Positions 1-10,419 of a DNA stretch of 64,000 bases are shown piece after piece. The notes under the pieces are model-generated. The model made no database searches, was not told the DNA's origin, and was given only the letters and a program-made list of their open reading frames with translations. The stretch is from Trichobilharzia regenti (taxonomy: Eukaryota; Platyhelminthes; Trematoda; Strigeidida; Schistosomatidae): contig OX235263.1 in the NCBI GenBank assembly GCA_944472135.2, forward strand, positions 33,471,379-33,535,378, in the 5' to 3' direction. The stretch's first letter is position 1. Each line of letters starts with the position of its first letter. A program made the translations under genes and the position numbers.

Positions 1-282
1 AAGAATTTAGCTAAGGTTAGAATGGTTGACCCTGAAAAGATAAGTAATTTAGAAAAAAGCTCAGCTATTGCACTTCATGCAATAACAAACAACCACACAA
101 TAGGGTGGGAGAGGGTTAAAATTCTAAAAAGTAATTTATGTAGGTGGAGAGAGAGATTGATCACTGAATCCTGGTTCATTGAGTCTACACACAACACATG
201 CAACAAAAATGACTCAATGCAAATACCAGAGATATGGAAGATATTATTACCGCAGGTCAAATCAGAAGAGGATAATAAATGA
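1..282 (+). pseudogene. C-terminal part of PLE GIY-YIG endonuclease (partial)
   Basis: The frame is open from base 1 to a stop at 280-282 (93 codons). It begins with KNLAKVRMVDPEKISNLEKS, which lies downstream of the GIY-YIG motif in the related copies at 26.4 kb and 32.4 kb. Conserved blocks are SSAIALHA, the WERVKILKSN block, RERLITES and the NTCNKNDS block near the end. The GIY-YIG motif itself is outside the window. No stop interrupts this piece, so it is one of the better-preserved fragments of the family. Confidence 0.75.
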
Positions 283-506
283 TCTTAAAATTCTATTTGA
301 ATTCAAACACATTCAAAACAACATTCTAACAAGTAGCTTATTATGACTGTAAAACACACTCGTCCTTTTTTCCCATCTAACTGCAATTGATCAACAACAC
401 TCGTACTATTATTTCTGAATGTACATTATCTCACATTGATTTTAATCCAATATCTAATTGATTCTACACATGTATATAAATGAAAGAACAAAGTTGTGTG
501 AGTCAC

Positions 507-553
507 CTGATATGATTATGAGTGTCAATAGTTTGTGCTCGAAACGTCATCAG
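507..553 (+). ncRNA. hammerhead-like motif of PLE family 1
   Basis: Reading 5'-3': CTGAT (stem I), core ATGATTA, stem II GAG..CTC, GAAA, then CGTC and ATCAG closing stem I. The canonical core would be CUGANGA; here positions 3 and 8 are A and U, which still could pair. GAAA and a GUC cleavage triplet are present. Hammerheads with very short stem III are known in PLEs. Activity is uncertain because of the altered core. Confidence 0.5.
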
Positions 554-613
554 TTAATATAACTGTACAACACTGTGTGTGATTTATCAAAATAAAATCT
601 TATCCATAATGGA

Positions 614-747
614 GACTGAATCTTGTTCTTTATACTAACTGCAGAAGTGCTGCCAAGTTCTTCTACAAAGGAAGTTTAAATAATTATACATGTGCCATTA
701 CACTTATTTGTTCTGAAATTTTTGTGTTGATTAAATGAGAAGTATGA

Positions 748-796
<49 letters not shown>

Positions 797-1224
797 ATAT
801 ATATATATGCTTATTCTACTCCCAGCCTTGATATTATTTACTTCTGAACATTATTGTGATATGCACTGATATCTTGTGTGTACAATATAAAGTTGGTGTT
901 TGTGAGCTTTGTAAGTGGTTCAAGCTTGAAATATCTGAATTATAAACTGCATTCAAATAATTATTAGGTATGAGAAACTATCGAGTATTTTATATATGAG
1001 AATTTTTGGTCCAATCATTGGTGAAAATTTGAATCGCGAACTCAAACTACTATTACCACTTCAAGTAGTATGTAGACTTTACCCTAAAAAGGTATGTCAT
1101 CCATGGTTGTTGACCAACTCGATATAAACATTTTTCTGTTCATTCCGTTATCAATAATTTATGCCATCACATTGAGGGATTCCAAAATTTAAGTCGCTTA
1201 ATCAACCCATTATTTGTGTATTTG
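614..1224. other. intergenic or intronic sequence with an AT microsatellite
   Basis: An (AT)n tract fills about 751-808, broken once. I found no coding exon here. The stretch ctaactgcag near 640 resembles a 3' splice site, but what follows meets stops and has no WD40 or WDR37 likeness. If WDR37 has an upstream exon just outside the window, this whole region is intron. Confidence 0.5.
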
Positions 1225-1420
1225 GTGTGTAGATATGGCTCAATGAACTTAGGCACTTGGTTTTCAGCCGATGGGTCACAGTTTCGAGTCCCGCTCCACC
1301 TAGTTGGTTGGTATCGTCAGCTCTCATACGATAAGTATACCTCTTAACCTGGTACATGATAAATGTGTTCCGGGTAAGTGAACGCTGACATTGCGGATTT
1401 GCTGGTGATTGTAGTGTATA
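1225..1420 (+). repeat. tRNA-like SINE remnant
   Basis: A tRNA-like head is visible: an A-box-like TGGCTCAATGAAC near 1234 and a B-box-like GTTTCGAGTCCCG near 1280, separated by about the right distance. The body afterwards has no A-rich tail that I can define. It does not obviously belong to the better-defined SINE families in this window. Confidence 0.4.
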
Positions 1421-1689
1421 CTAAAATACTGAAATAACAAGTTGTGGAAAGTAGAATAATAGTTTCGGCGTTATAGAAGATTTTATGCTCTAATGATTAT
1501 TTGTTGATATCTAATAAATTCGGAAGACATAAAGGAATGCAATTTTAAGTTTTAGTAGTATAAACAAAACCAAATGTTGGATACATTAAAAGTATTTTAA
1601 TCTATTATTGTTTTTAATCAATTTTGATTTATTGTCACTCTCTAGTCGCCAATCAGTGTAACCATCACAGCCCTATACGAGGTCAGTTG

Positions 1690-1910
1690 TAAGCCTGAAT
1701 AGCTTGGTGGTAACTTCTCGTACTGTAGCACTGGGTGACGCGTGTTCGAATGCCATACGGGACATGAGTTACTCCAAAGCTGCAGATGTGTCTTGCTGAC
1801 GAGCGCCAACAAGTGCGAAGCCTAGGCCAAACAAGGCTTCCTGCTGATTGCGTCTAACCATTTAGAGTTACTCCTCATGAGCATCACACTTCTAGCCTGT
1901 TTGAGTTTTA
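1690..1910 (+). repeat. SINE family D, with dead hammerhead (1789-1836)
   Basis: It has a tRNA-like head with B box GTGTTCGAATGCC near 1743 and aligns with the copy at 51.78 kb. The hammerhead core CTGACGA is intact (1796-1802). The GAAA box has become GAAG, the cleavage triplet GUC has become GCC, and extra bases interrupt stem I. It should be inactive. It lies just upstream of the first visible WDR37 exon. Confidence 0.6.
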
Positions 1911-1978
1911 TGGGATATCATGTAATACAGTAGTGTTTTATACATTATATTGTATTTCTCATTTCTTTTTCATTGTAG

Positions 1979-2065
1979 CAGCCGTTAGCAAACCTGGACT
2001 TGAATCAGCTTACATAAACGATTTCGACGAAATTGCGAACTTACCAGTTGGTCCTGCAGAAGAAG
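1979..2065 (+). CDS. WDR37: WDR37 exon (first visible)
   Basis: It follows a pyrimidine-rich tract ending TTGTAG (1978) and ends before GTGCGT (2066). It encodes AVSKPGLESAYINDFDEIAN and on to PAEEG, in a linker before the first visible WD40 blade. The alternative acceptor TAGCAG would remove one codon (start 1982) and keep the frame. The exon ends in phase 1 with G, completed to Gly by GT of the next exon. Confidence 0.8.
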
Positions 2066-5000
2066 GTGCGTGCATTCACCTTTAATACTGGTGTTTGTAT
2101 TTTGACTTTTTATTCTCATTGTATATTATTCGAAAAACTAATCGTTTATTGATATTTTCTGGGTTAAAGTTGAAAATTTTTAAATTTCGAATCAAGGTTC
2201 TCCAGTTCGTGTTGCAGCTGTTCCACCAATTACAGTTCGTCATCCTCATGCAATATTTCAATCTGCAAATTTATATCTTTCCCCGTCTGGTGCAGTATGG
2301 AATTCTGTTGGAGCGTCTGGTTGCAACGCTATTGATTCATCTCCTTTGTCTGCTGCAGATTTTGTTTCTGGCCGAGAACAGCTAGTAACAGCATCATGGG
2401 ATCGTTTGGGTAGAACATACGATCTTGCAACTGGGCAAGAATTAGACTCTCTTACTGGACATGATGACTATCTAACAGATGTACGCTGTGAACCAAGTGG
2501 ATCTGCTGTTGTAGTTACCTCTTCAAGAGACTGTACATTTCGCTTGTGGGATTTCCGTCAACCAGGAATGCGCGTCCATGTACAACAAGCTCACAGCCAG
2601 TAAGTTACACTCTGAATTGTAAATATGTATGTTAAAATTTCACGATTCAGCTTCCTACATACATCATTCTTGTTTTTTTTCTTTCCTGTTTTTGCACATT
2701 TGTGGAATATTAGAACTGTTTCAACCACTCAATTTCTGACACCTGGTTCTCCTGAACGTCTCATCAGTGCTGGAGCTGATAAATTCTGTCGTCTTTGGGA
2801 TTTAAGACAAAGTCGTGTACCGGTTGTTAGTATTAGAACTGATGCAGCAATTAATCGATTATCATTATCTGGTTATAGCTTGAATTTATCAAACCAACCA
2901 ACAGAATCTAATATACCTATTTCATCACCTTGTGCAACTGGTACTTCAAACGATGCACAGCATCCTTCTTCTTCTGTTCCATCACAAGCACCCCAGCATG
3001 GATCATCATTGGCCACTTCATTTTCTAACTCTTGGACTTCCAATTTTCCAAAGTATATTGCACTGCCGCTTGTTAATCGAGGCATAAAATTGTTCGATGT
3101 TAATGGCAATCGAATCGGCCGGCTAACCAGATCATCACATGTAAGTATTTCTAATGGTTTATAGTCTTCATTGTTAGCTTATATACCAAAGCTTTTTGAT
3201 TTCTTGGTAACAATAATAATTTTGGCTGATTTCTTCCTAAGTAAGCTAGAAAATGGATCTTTGAACAGCCTTATCAGTTAGTTCTCATTTTAATGCCGAT
3301 ATGTGGATGACACCTTCATTCTTTGTGATAATGATTCGGATAGAAGTACAATAACTACTGGATTCAATGAAGTACATTCGTCTATGGAATTCACATGCGA
3401 AGAGGAATCCCAAAACAGAATTGCCTTCCTGGATATCCTACTTACAAGAAAACCAGATGGTAGCATAAAATGAAATTTGCATAGAAAAAGTACTTGGACA
3501 AGACAGTATACACACATTTTCACAGCTTCGTTCCTCTTAAGTACAAAAGAAATTTAGTGAAGACCCTCACAGCCACAGAGTTAGAGCTATTTGCTCAGAA
3601 GAAGTAATTGAAGATGAATTAAGCATTGTATATGATACTTTGATCGAAAATAGCTATCCCGACAAATTTATCACGAAACACATGACAAAGAAAGCAGAAA
3701 AGGACTACTCACTATCTGTAAACAAGAAGCCACTTTATACACGAGTACAATTCAAGGGCGATATACCAAGCGAGATAATTACGAGGAGATTAAGAAAATC
3801 AGTTCAAAGAACTTTTAATGTTGGAGAACTACACGTATTATTCTCTACATGACCGGTGGTGATTCCTCGACTAAAAGTTGAAGTATCTAGACTAGCCACT
3901 TCAAATTGTGTATACCAATTCAACTGGGCTTATAGAGTGGGTTATATTGGCCGTTTCTCTAGGAACTTGATGTTTCCTGCTCGAGAACATCTCCCAGCAT
4001 GGCTAAGTAAAGGTGTAGTTAAAACCATTAACAGTTCGATATTGGACCATCTGGTGCAAACCGGCCACAAAGCCAGTGTGGAAGAATCCTTCTTTATAAT
4101 CTACCGGGCGGCTAATAAATGGCCAAAAACATCGAAGCACCGCATGCTCCAAACAACAGAGGCTATTGCAATTTGCCTCAAACAACCAGTGCTTTGTGTT
4201 CAAAAGAAGCAAGTCCAGCCCTTACTACTCCCTTGGGCTTCAGTGGAGACTATACATTCATGAATTTGTAATATTATCTTTCCTAATTTTTCTGACATTC
4301 AGCTTATTTTATGTTGATGCTATTGAACTGTAATCCACTGATATTATTATTGATTCGATGTTATTTCAACAACATTAATGTTGTTCATAACACTAATTCA
4401 CTATAATGTATATATATAACTGTAGAGCCTGATGATGATGATGTTATCTTTGTTCAGTATCCTTTCTTTTGAAAAAATAATAATTGAGGCCATCTCTTTA
4501 AATTGGATGATAATATCATGAAAGATACGATTACTCTTTGTATGCTAGGCAATATTATTTTATGAGTCAGGGTCAGGATAAGACCCTGTCAATAATAATA
4601 ATAATAGTAATGACTTGCTTTACTCCAAGACAGAACTTATGATACAACATGGAATTCCCAGAATTTCTTACAATATTGCCTCTGATATATTCAGAAAAAA
4701 GAACGCGGTATGGGCAACCAACACTGATGATGGTATACCTTCGGCAATAGCAGTAAATAATAAAGTGTACAAAATGTATAAAATAATAATAGTAATACTA
4801 ATAACTAAATCTACAAAATAATGGAAATACTGTCACCATTAATTAATTACATATAGGAGGATATCTCAAAGAGCCATTTATTTGGCTAATTACACTCTAT
4901 GCTCAACGATTTCTCTCTCACATACACAACACTGGGGAAATAGGGTATTTAGTTATGCAAGCATATAATCTTTTATAACAACTTTCAGTTCTAATTGATG

Positions 5001-5675
5001 AAATACAAGGGGAGAATTGTAAATCAAAAGGGTGTTGAGAGTCAGACAATGTGGATTTAGTCCATTTCTCACGTCAGTTCAGATGTTTGTCGATTACAGT
5101 GATAACGAGATGACTTAGTGACCACACCACTTGTCCCCTACTGACAACCTTTAATACCCTTCACAATATGACATAATCCTTTTTGAGTAGCCTAGGAAAG
5201 AGGTAAGGTGCAAGAGTTAGCAGACTGTAGAAGCACTTCTTAATGTAGAAGGTTACAAGGAACATTTTCTTTGAAATTGTCAGGATATTGGCTGACCAAG
5301 AAAGACCAGAGAACAAAAACTATTCCAAGAGGTATTCAGTGCTTTGCTCAGTTTTTATTTCAGTTCCATCTATGCTACAGTTAGCATCTTGTAGACGAAC
5401 AAATTCGTTTAGATCACGTCTTTTATGCCTAAAGTTGAAGGTAACTGTCTGAACTACGGAGGGATTTACCGTAAGACCATCTACCTTGGACTACTACTGG
5501 CTTATGTCGGGAAAAAGAGCCATTCAGTTTATATTGATTACGATTCAGAAAACGTTTAACCGCTAAGCAGACCTCATTTTTATTTCAATCAATAATTGAC
5601 TTTGATTTATTTATTTGCTTACGTTTTGCCTCATGTTTTCCATAGCCTAAGGCTTCATACTATCAGATTAGTCTC

Positions 5676-5731
<56 letters not shown>

Positions 5732-8427
5732 CTAGAAAGTTGATTTATAACTCTACTGTAGTTTCACTTCGGTTTGACTATTATTAGAATAAAAATTGTA
5801 CACCTGCAATAGACAGGAATAAATATATTATTATTATTACCAATTCCATGTACATAATGCTCAATAAACATTAGTTAAAGTTGTGAAACTCAATTTTCCC
5901 TTCTAATAAATAGTTAGTTAGGTGGTATGCAGCGAATATAGTTTAGATATATGTAAAGAGGATTGTGAGTGGATTAATTCAAGTTTATTGTTGGTAAGAT
6001 GACCTAATTACATATATAATAGATGGAATAATGAATTGACAACTTATACCGAAGAAAGTCTTAGATAAATGATGACTATTTGTTGTAAATGCACACATCA
6101 TACCAAAAGTAAAAATAATAAGGCTGGTAATAACTCAATTCAGGCTTGGTGGTGTGTGTTGCTTAAGTGGTCAGTGAACGGACTGATACAAGAGCTAAAC
6201 AGAAGTTAGAATTCATGGGTTGGCCATTGGATCAGGTCCCAGTGGCTTAATAGTGGTCTACGAGCTCACCTTGTAACCTGAAGGTTCCGGATTGAAACCC
6301 CGGTGGGTGTGTGCCATTGAAGAGCTCCAAACTAGGCTGACGAAACAGATGTCCAGTACTCCCAGGTTTTCCAATGGTTTGCTAACTGATGCCAGCTCAT
6401 GATGAAATTCTCCAACCAAAAAATTGAAATTAGTGGGATTGATGTTTGCAATAGTTCGTATATAAAGTGAGATCGTGCAAAGAATAGTATAATCCTCATT
6501 TTACCCGATAGTGCTCGCCAAGTCACATTGAGGTGATTAAAACACTTGATGCCTGTTTCACTTGCTTAGGATCAAGTGTGTTCGTGGTGTATCCGAACTA
6601 TGTACTACTGACTGATTGAGGTGAGTTGTTCTGTACCGCTCTTATCAGCTGGGTAGTGCTAGCTAGCCAGATCGAGGTTATCTAAACATCAAACGGCCGT
6701 TTCGCTCGTTCGGCGGCGAACTTTTCAGCAGTGTACCTGAGGAACGGCCGTCCGGTGTTTGGATCACCTAGATCTGGATAGAAAGTACTAATGGTTTATA
6801 TGAGTGTCACGCAACTACTTATCTCAATCAGTCAGTAGTATATAGCAGTTTTATGCAGATTTGTTTGCTTTCTAGATTGCCATCTATGGTCTGAAGCAGA
6901 TCACTCAGATCCGAATAATTTCGGTTCCCAAAGGAAACTGTGGTGAAATTTCACCCCCCTTGAACTGTTTTAGTTTGCAAATTGTAAATATCATTTAATG
7001 TATCTATATTGACTCAACTCTAATTATTTAAAAAACCCGGATTTTCGCTAACTGATCCATAAGACAGTGCAGCAGCATCAGGAGGTGACTTCCAGTTGTT
7101 GGCTATGATCGAAACAGGTTCACACATCATTCGATCCGTTCGGATTCTGGAGCCCCCATGAAGGTACACAGCTTTAGGTCAGGATTTTCCAGCCCCCCCC
7201 TAGGTAAACGAGCATGCTCGTCAGTCTTGTTGTAACTGCTCGACGTTCGCGTTCGCCCTTTCAGGCTTGTAAGGAACGCTCCTGTCGCATGAAGGCAGTG
7301 AATAGGATTTACCTTGGAAAAGGAGGCTACAAATACGTGGCCTCATAAAGCATTTAGAGAGGATTGAAGTTTGCCTACCCTTGGTTGTATCAGGTCGTCT
7401 GTGGAGCAGCCGTGTCCTATAATACTCTGCGACTTTTGTATTATATGCATTATCATTAACATTGTTTGCCTACCTTTTATTACTTACGACTTTGTGCAAC
7501 ATGGACTGACTGACTGGTTTCAACGTAGAACTTTGCACAGATGTGCAGCAGTTCGAGTTGCCACATTCCCTCCATGTAGCACACCAAGCAAGAAAAGAGA
7601 GTTAATAAACAGAAATATGAGGCGAGAAGAATAGAAATATGGAAGAACAATAGAATTTTATTGGATATGGTAAAGCACAAAAAGTGGATGCATCTGCGCT
7701 AGCCATTAAGAACAATTTTGAGCCATATCACCACTTGTCTCCTGCCATCAGATTTAACCATCCCAAGGACCTCAACCAGTCAGGATGTCTATAACTCCTT
7801 ACTTGGCTGGCTGGCTTAACATGACTGTTGTGGATTTCATCGACTGATGAAGCCATGCTTCGGTTTGACCACCACTAATTCTTTTCCAACTTGATCAATC
7901 CTATGTCAGCTAACATCGCCCATTGTCGAAGAAGGCGATCACTAGGCGTGCATGCGTAACACATGTCCTAATCATCTCAATCAGTGTAACTTCACAACCT
8001 CGTCGATTGACTTCCCCTCCTTACCTAGCCACTTGACCAAAGCCTAACCTCAATATTGCTTACCTTATTATACCACTTCATACGTGACTTGGATCGCCGC
8101 TACTCAATCAGCTGAATTGCTATGTTGTGTGTGTGTGTGTTTATTTATTTATTTTTTGTCTTCACTCTGAAGAAAAAACAATACCAGAAGAATATCAAAT
8201 ATTACTACAAAATAACAACTTATAAAGTATATTGTCTTAATGTTACCTACACTTTATGATATCAGCTATTTTGTTTGTATTTCTCTCGTTATATGTGTTG
8301 TGTTGTACAGGGTCACTCTCGTATGGTAACCTGCGTCACCTGGGCAAATGAAGGTGTGCACAACTTTTTCTCAACTGGTTTTGATGGTCTACTCTTGGCT
8401 TGGCAAATTCATATTGCAAATATTTAA
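1979..8427 (+). CDS. WDR37: WDR37 orthologue, C-terminal four exons (WD40 protein)
   Basis: Joined exons 1979-2065, 2197-2599, 2714-3140 and 8311-8427 give about 343 residues ending at TAA 8425-8427. Phases fit at every junction (1, 2, 0). Diagnostic WDR37-like blocks are VTASWDR, LTGHDDYLTD, VVTSSRDCTFRLWDFR, RTDAAINRL, YIALP..NRGIKLFD, and a C-terminal GHSRMV..FSTGFDG..AWQI. WD40 repeats form a beta-propeller; in animals WDR37 partners PACS proteins. An unusual serine-rich insertion sits between RTDAAINRL and YIALP. The N-terminal exons are upstream of the window. Introns are 131, 114 and 5170 bp, the last full of mobile elements. Confidence 0.93.
2197..2599 (+). CDS. WDR37: WDR37 exon with two WD40 blades
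   Basis: The acceptor is AATCAAG (2196) and the donor is CA|GTAAGT (2600). It encodes SPVRVAAVPPITVRHPHAIF, a short linker, then the blade with VTASWDR and YDLATG, and the blade with LTGHDDYLTD, VVTSSRD and FRLWDFR. It ends in phase 2. The acceptor has a weak pyrimidine tract, but the frame and protein match leave little doubt. Confidence 0.9.
2714..3140 (+). CDS. WDR37: WDR37 exon with WD40 blade and serine-rich insertion
   Basis: It begins after ATATTAG (2713) and ends before GTAAGT (3141) at a codon boundary. The blade reads RLISAGADKFCRLWDLR, then VVSIRTDAAINRL. About 60 residues rich in Ser, Pro, Asn and Gln follow (about 2862-3053) before YIALPLVNRGIKLFD and the conserved RLTRSSH. The insertion has no in-frame splice pair that would remove it, so it is probably translated. 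Confidence 0.9.
3219..4490 (+). mobile_element. PLE family 2, 3' half, in WDR37 last intron
   Basis: The copy starts inside the reverse transcriptase at LADFFL and LENGS, followed by the catalytic RYVDD near 3291 (degenerate, with stops). It continues through the FLDILLTRK block and the KYKRNLVKTL-like block. The frame 3640-3852 gives the linker (PDKFITKH, LYTRVQFKG) and 3856-4263 gives a GIY-YIG-like domain with VGYIGRFSRN and an LCVQKKQVQPLLLPW end. Several frameshifts and stops make it a pseudogene copy. It lies in sense orientation inside the intron. Confidence 0.8.
4491..5039. other. intron sequence without recognised element
   Basis: A short (AAT)n tract lies at 4592-4612 and another ATAATA-rich run near 4780-4800. 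Such runs often mark LINE tails here, but no LINE body is recognisable on either side. No coding signal was seen. Confidence 0.4.
5040..5560 (-). mobile_element. non-LTR LINE fragment (LINE family K)
   Basis: Minus-strand translation in shifting frames gives GLTVNPS, FNFRHKRRDLNEF, a CSIDGTE block, LLKKDYV and RVLKVVSR. The same order appears in the copies at 14.4, 43.2 and 62.0 kb. This is the region after the reverse transcriptase YADD box. Both ends are truncated. Clade is not assigned. Confidence 0.6.
5674..5727. repeat. AT microsatellite
   Basis: An uninterrupted (AT)n run. The 63-codon open frame running through it at 5596-5787 is a by-product of the repeat. Confidence 0.9.
6205..6435 (+). 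repeat. SINE family C, degenerate hammerhead
   Basis: It has a tRNA-like head (CCAGTGGCTTAATAGTGG A-box region; GATTGAAACCCC B-box region), then a decayed hammerhead around 6316-6362 with TTGAAGAG instead of CTGAAGA and a disrupted stem II, GAAAC retained. The body ends with the family's typical GCTAACTGATGCCAGCTCAT. It lies in the WDR37 last intron. Confidence 0.65.
6599..6841. mobile_element. MITE-like fold-back element, copy 1
   Basis: The terminal inverted repeats are about 30 bp: GTACTACTGACTGATTGAGG at 6602 and its near complement ending TCAGTCAGTAGTA at 6840. A second inverted pair lies inside (CCAGATCGAGG..ACGGCCGTT about 6667-6703 against about 6751-6786), so most of the unit can fold on itself. 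No coding capacity. A relative with the same ends lies at 30597-30742. Confidence 0.6.
6842..8310. other. rest of WDR37 last intron
   Basis: About 7527-7690 matches an unclassified repeat also present at 16.68 kb (shared TAGAACTTTGCAC and GCACACCAAGCAAGA-like words). The rest, including a C-rich patch near 7193-7202 and a (GT)n run at 8126-8139, shows nothing I recognise. Confidence 0.45.
8311..8427 (+). CDS. WDR37: WDR37 last coding exon
   Basis: The acceptor is TTGTACAG (8310). It encodes GHSRMVTCVTWANEG, FSTGFDGLLLAWQ and IHIANI, then TAA at 8425-8427. This closes the propeller with the WDR37-specific tail. It is 5170 bp from the previous exon, in frame with it (phase 0). Confidence 0.92.
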   Translation, partial: GHSRMVTCVTWANEGVHNFFSTGFDGLLLAWQIHIANI

Positions 8428-9521
8428 GATGTGTGCATATATTTTTATTTTTTATTTATTTATTAATCTTGTCTCTTTTTATTTCTTCTTCTATTGTGTG
8501 TTTCTGTGTGTGTGTCTGCGTGCGTGCGTGTGTGTGTGTGTAGTAATTACTCCGTGATTTTTCTGTTCTCCAAGTTATATCGTATTCACTTAAGTGCGGC
8601 GGATATGCTTTATGTGTGCATACGTGTGTGAACTATAAAGTATATTTTATAGAGATATAAAACAATGCTGATTCTATTTATTATTTACCCCTAACTACTT
8701 TCTTTATCTTAATGTGGAATTTGTGATTTTTTTCAAATTTTTCTCCCCTTTCTCCAGCTTATTACCCTACTTTTACTTCTCTCCTACCACCATTTATCTA
8801 TCTTATTGCCAGCTATGTAAAACATAGAACAATATAGTTAGTTGTAAGATATTTAAAAAAAAAAAGAAAGAAATAATAAGGCATAGCGTTTTCACAGATT
8901 TTGTGTTAACTTAGCGTGTCACACATTGTTTGTAATTATTCTTACTATTATTATTATTCTTATTCTTATGCGTAATAACTGCTTACTCTACTAGCAATAC
9001 TTACTTATGCTATATATTTTGATGCAGATGATAGCATTACATTTCACTACATATATGTCATATGTAAATATTTAATTTGGAACACTTTTATAAAAATATA
9101 TAATGAAAGAGATATTTCTTTCATGCGACGACTATACTCACAGTTGGTGTTCAGAGTGATATTTATTCAGGTGTGTTGTATTGTTATATTTTCGCCTTGT
9201 TTTCCCTTCCTCTTCCATACTCTATGTGTGTGTGTGTGTTTGAGTAAAATAAAGACTGAAGAGTGTTTGCATGATATATATACTCTCTCTCTACACTCTC
9301 TCTACCGTGTTTATCTAGATGCTACCTTTATTTGCTTTTCACAGAATAGTGTTGTCTATCTTTTTTTTAATCACAGTATAAATTTGAAATATCTGTTTTT
9401 GAATCGGCCCCGAAAAATTCAAAGTTGCGCTACTCACTACTAAGCCGAATGATTTGATCGCAACTGTTCTGTTGTATGTGGCATTTAGGTTCACAGCTTT
9501 CTCTCCTGTTGACTTCTAATC
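8428..9521. other. WDR37 3' untranslated region and downstream flank
   Basis: No frame continues from the WDR37 stop. GT-rich runs lie at about 8498-8542 and 9226-9240. A possible polyadenylation signal AATAAA is at 9248-9253, about 820 bp after the stop. It is the first exact one I noticed, but the true end cannot be fixed from sequence. Confidence 0.35.
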
Positions 9522-9535
9522 TCTGACACCAAACA

Positions 9536-10031
9536 GGGAAAATCAATCGACGAGGCTATAAAGTTACATAGACTGAGATAGCTAGATCACGTGCTGCGCA
9601 TGCCTAACCATCGCCTCCCCCGACGGGCATTGCTAGCTGATATAGGTGCAGGTTGGAAAAGAGTAAGTGGTGGCCAAACAAAAACATGGCATCAATCCAT
9701 GAAATCCTTGACAGTTAAACTGAGTTAGGTAGGAAGGGAGATGCAGACTTCCGGGTTGGGGCCCTCGGGACTCTAGTAATCAATGGCTGGAGACAATAGG
9801 TGACATGGCTCAAAATCGTTGTCAATGGCCAGCGCAGATGTATTCAGTCTCTGTAATCTTTCATATTCCTTTCTACCATTACCCGTTCTGTTTCACTCTT
9901 ATACTTGTCAGACTGTATTGATTCTCTTCACTCATCTTCTTGTCTACCTTGTGTGTATTTGGAACGTGGCAACTCGAACTGGTGCACTTCGGTGCCAAGT
10001 TCTATGTTGAATCCAGACTGACAGACAGACA
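9536..10031 (+). mobile_element. 5'-truncated RTE-like LINE, 3' end, with 14-bp target duplication
   Basis: It encodes the C-terminus of an RTE-type polyprotein ([47 protein letters not shown]). Perfect 14-bp repeats TCTGACACCAAACA flank it at 9522-9535 and 10032-10045, the signature of target-primed insertion. It has stops in the reading frame and is dead. Confidence 0.8.
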
Positions 10032-10419
10032 TCTGACACCAAACAATAAGTGGTTTAAGATTCCTAGTTGCAAAACATGTGAGGAATTGATTCGCCGGGA
10101 GTAGATTGGGTTTTGTCCATGCCGTGAATGCATTGACCTTATGTGTGTGTTCACCTTTAGTCAGTTACTGGAATACCGTTACATGTATTGGAGGCCGACA
10201 ATTGTTGTGTTTCTTGACACTAGGTCTGTCTTCGATTCGTTGAACAGAGCTGTGCTCTGGAACTGTCTGTTAGAGAGAGGTGTATCTGAGATGTTTGTCA
10301 ACATCCTGAAGGCCCTACACAAAAACACCTCAGGTAGAGTAAGGACATACAACCAGTTGTCATCACTGTTCCCAACCAACAGTCAGGTCAGACAGGGTTG
10401 CCTAATTTCTCCATTTCTC

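Larger units (their letters stand above)
1..613 (+). mobile_element. Penelope-like element, family 1, 3' end (5' part outside window)
   Basis: The window opens inside the reading frame of a PLE endonuclease, followed by its 3' untranslated region. The untranslated part ends near 613 with the sequence CTTATCCATAATGGA, which recurs at the ends of the copies at 17.2 kb and 33.2 kb and so marks the family 3' terminus. The untranslated region carries a hammerhead-like motif (507-553). PLEs are retroelements with a reverse transcriptase and a GIY-YIG endonuclease. Family assignment is by resemblance to the other copies in this window. Confidence 0.8.

Noticed and set aside
630..700. Upstream WDR37 exon after a splice-like CTAACTGCAG
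   Set aside because: The following sequence meets stops quickly and shows no WDR37 likeness.
2862..3053. Serine-rich stretch as a retained intron
   Set aside because: A GT..AG pair exists (TCTG|GTTATAG and CCAAAG|TAT), but removing it would shift the frame against the conserved YIALP block.
5596..5787. Open frame through an AT microsatellite
   Set aside because: The middle is an Ile-Tyr repeat from (AT)n; not coding.
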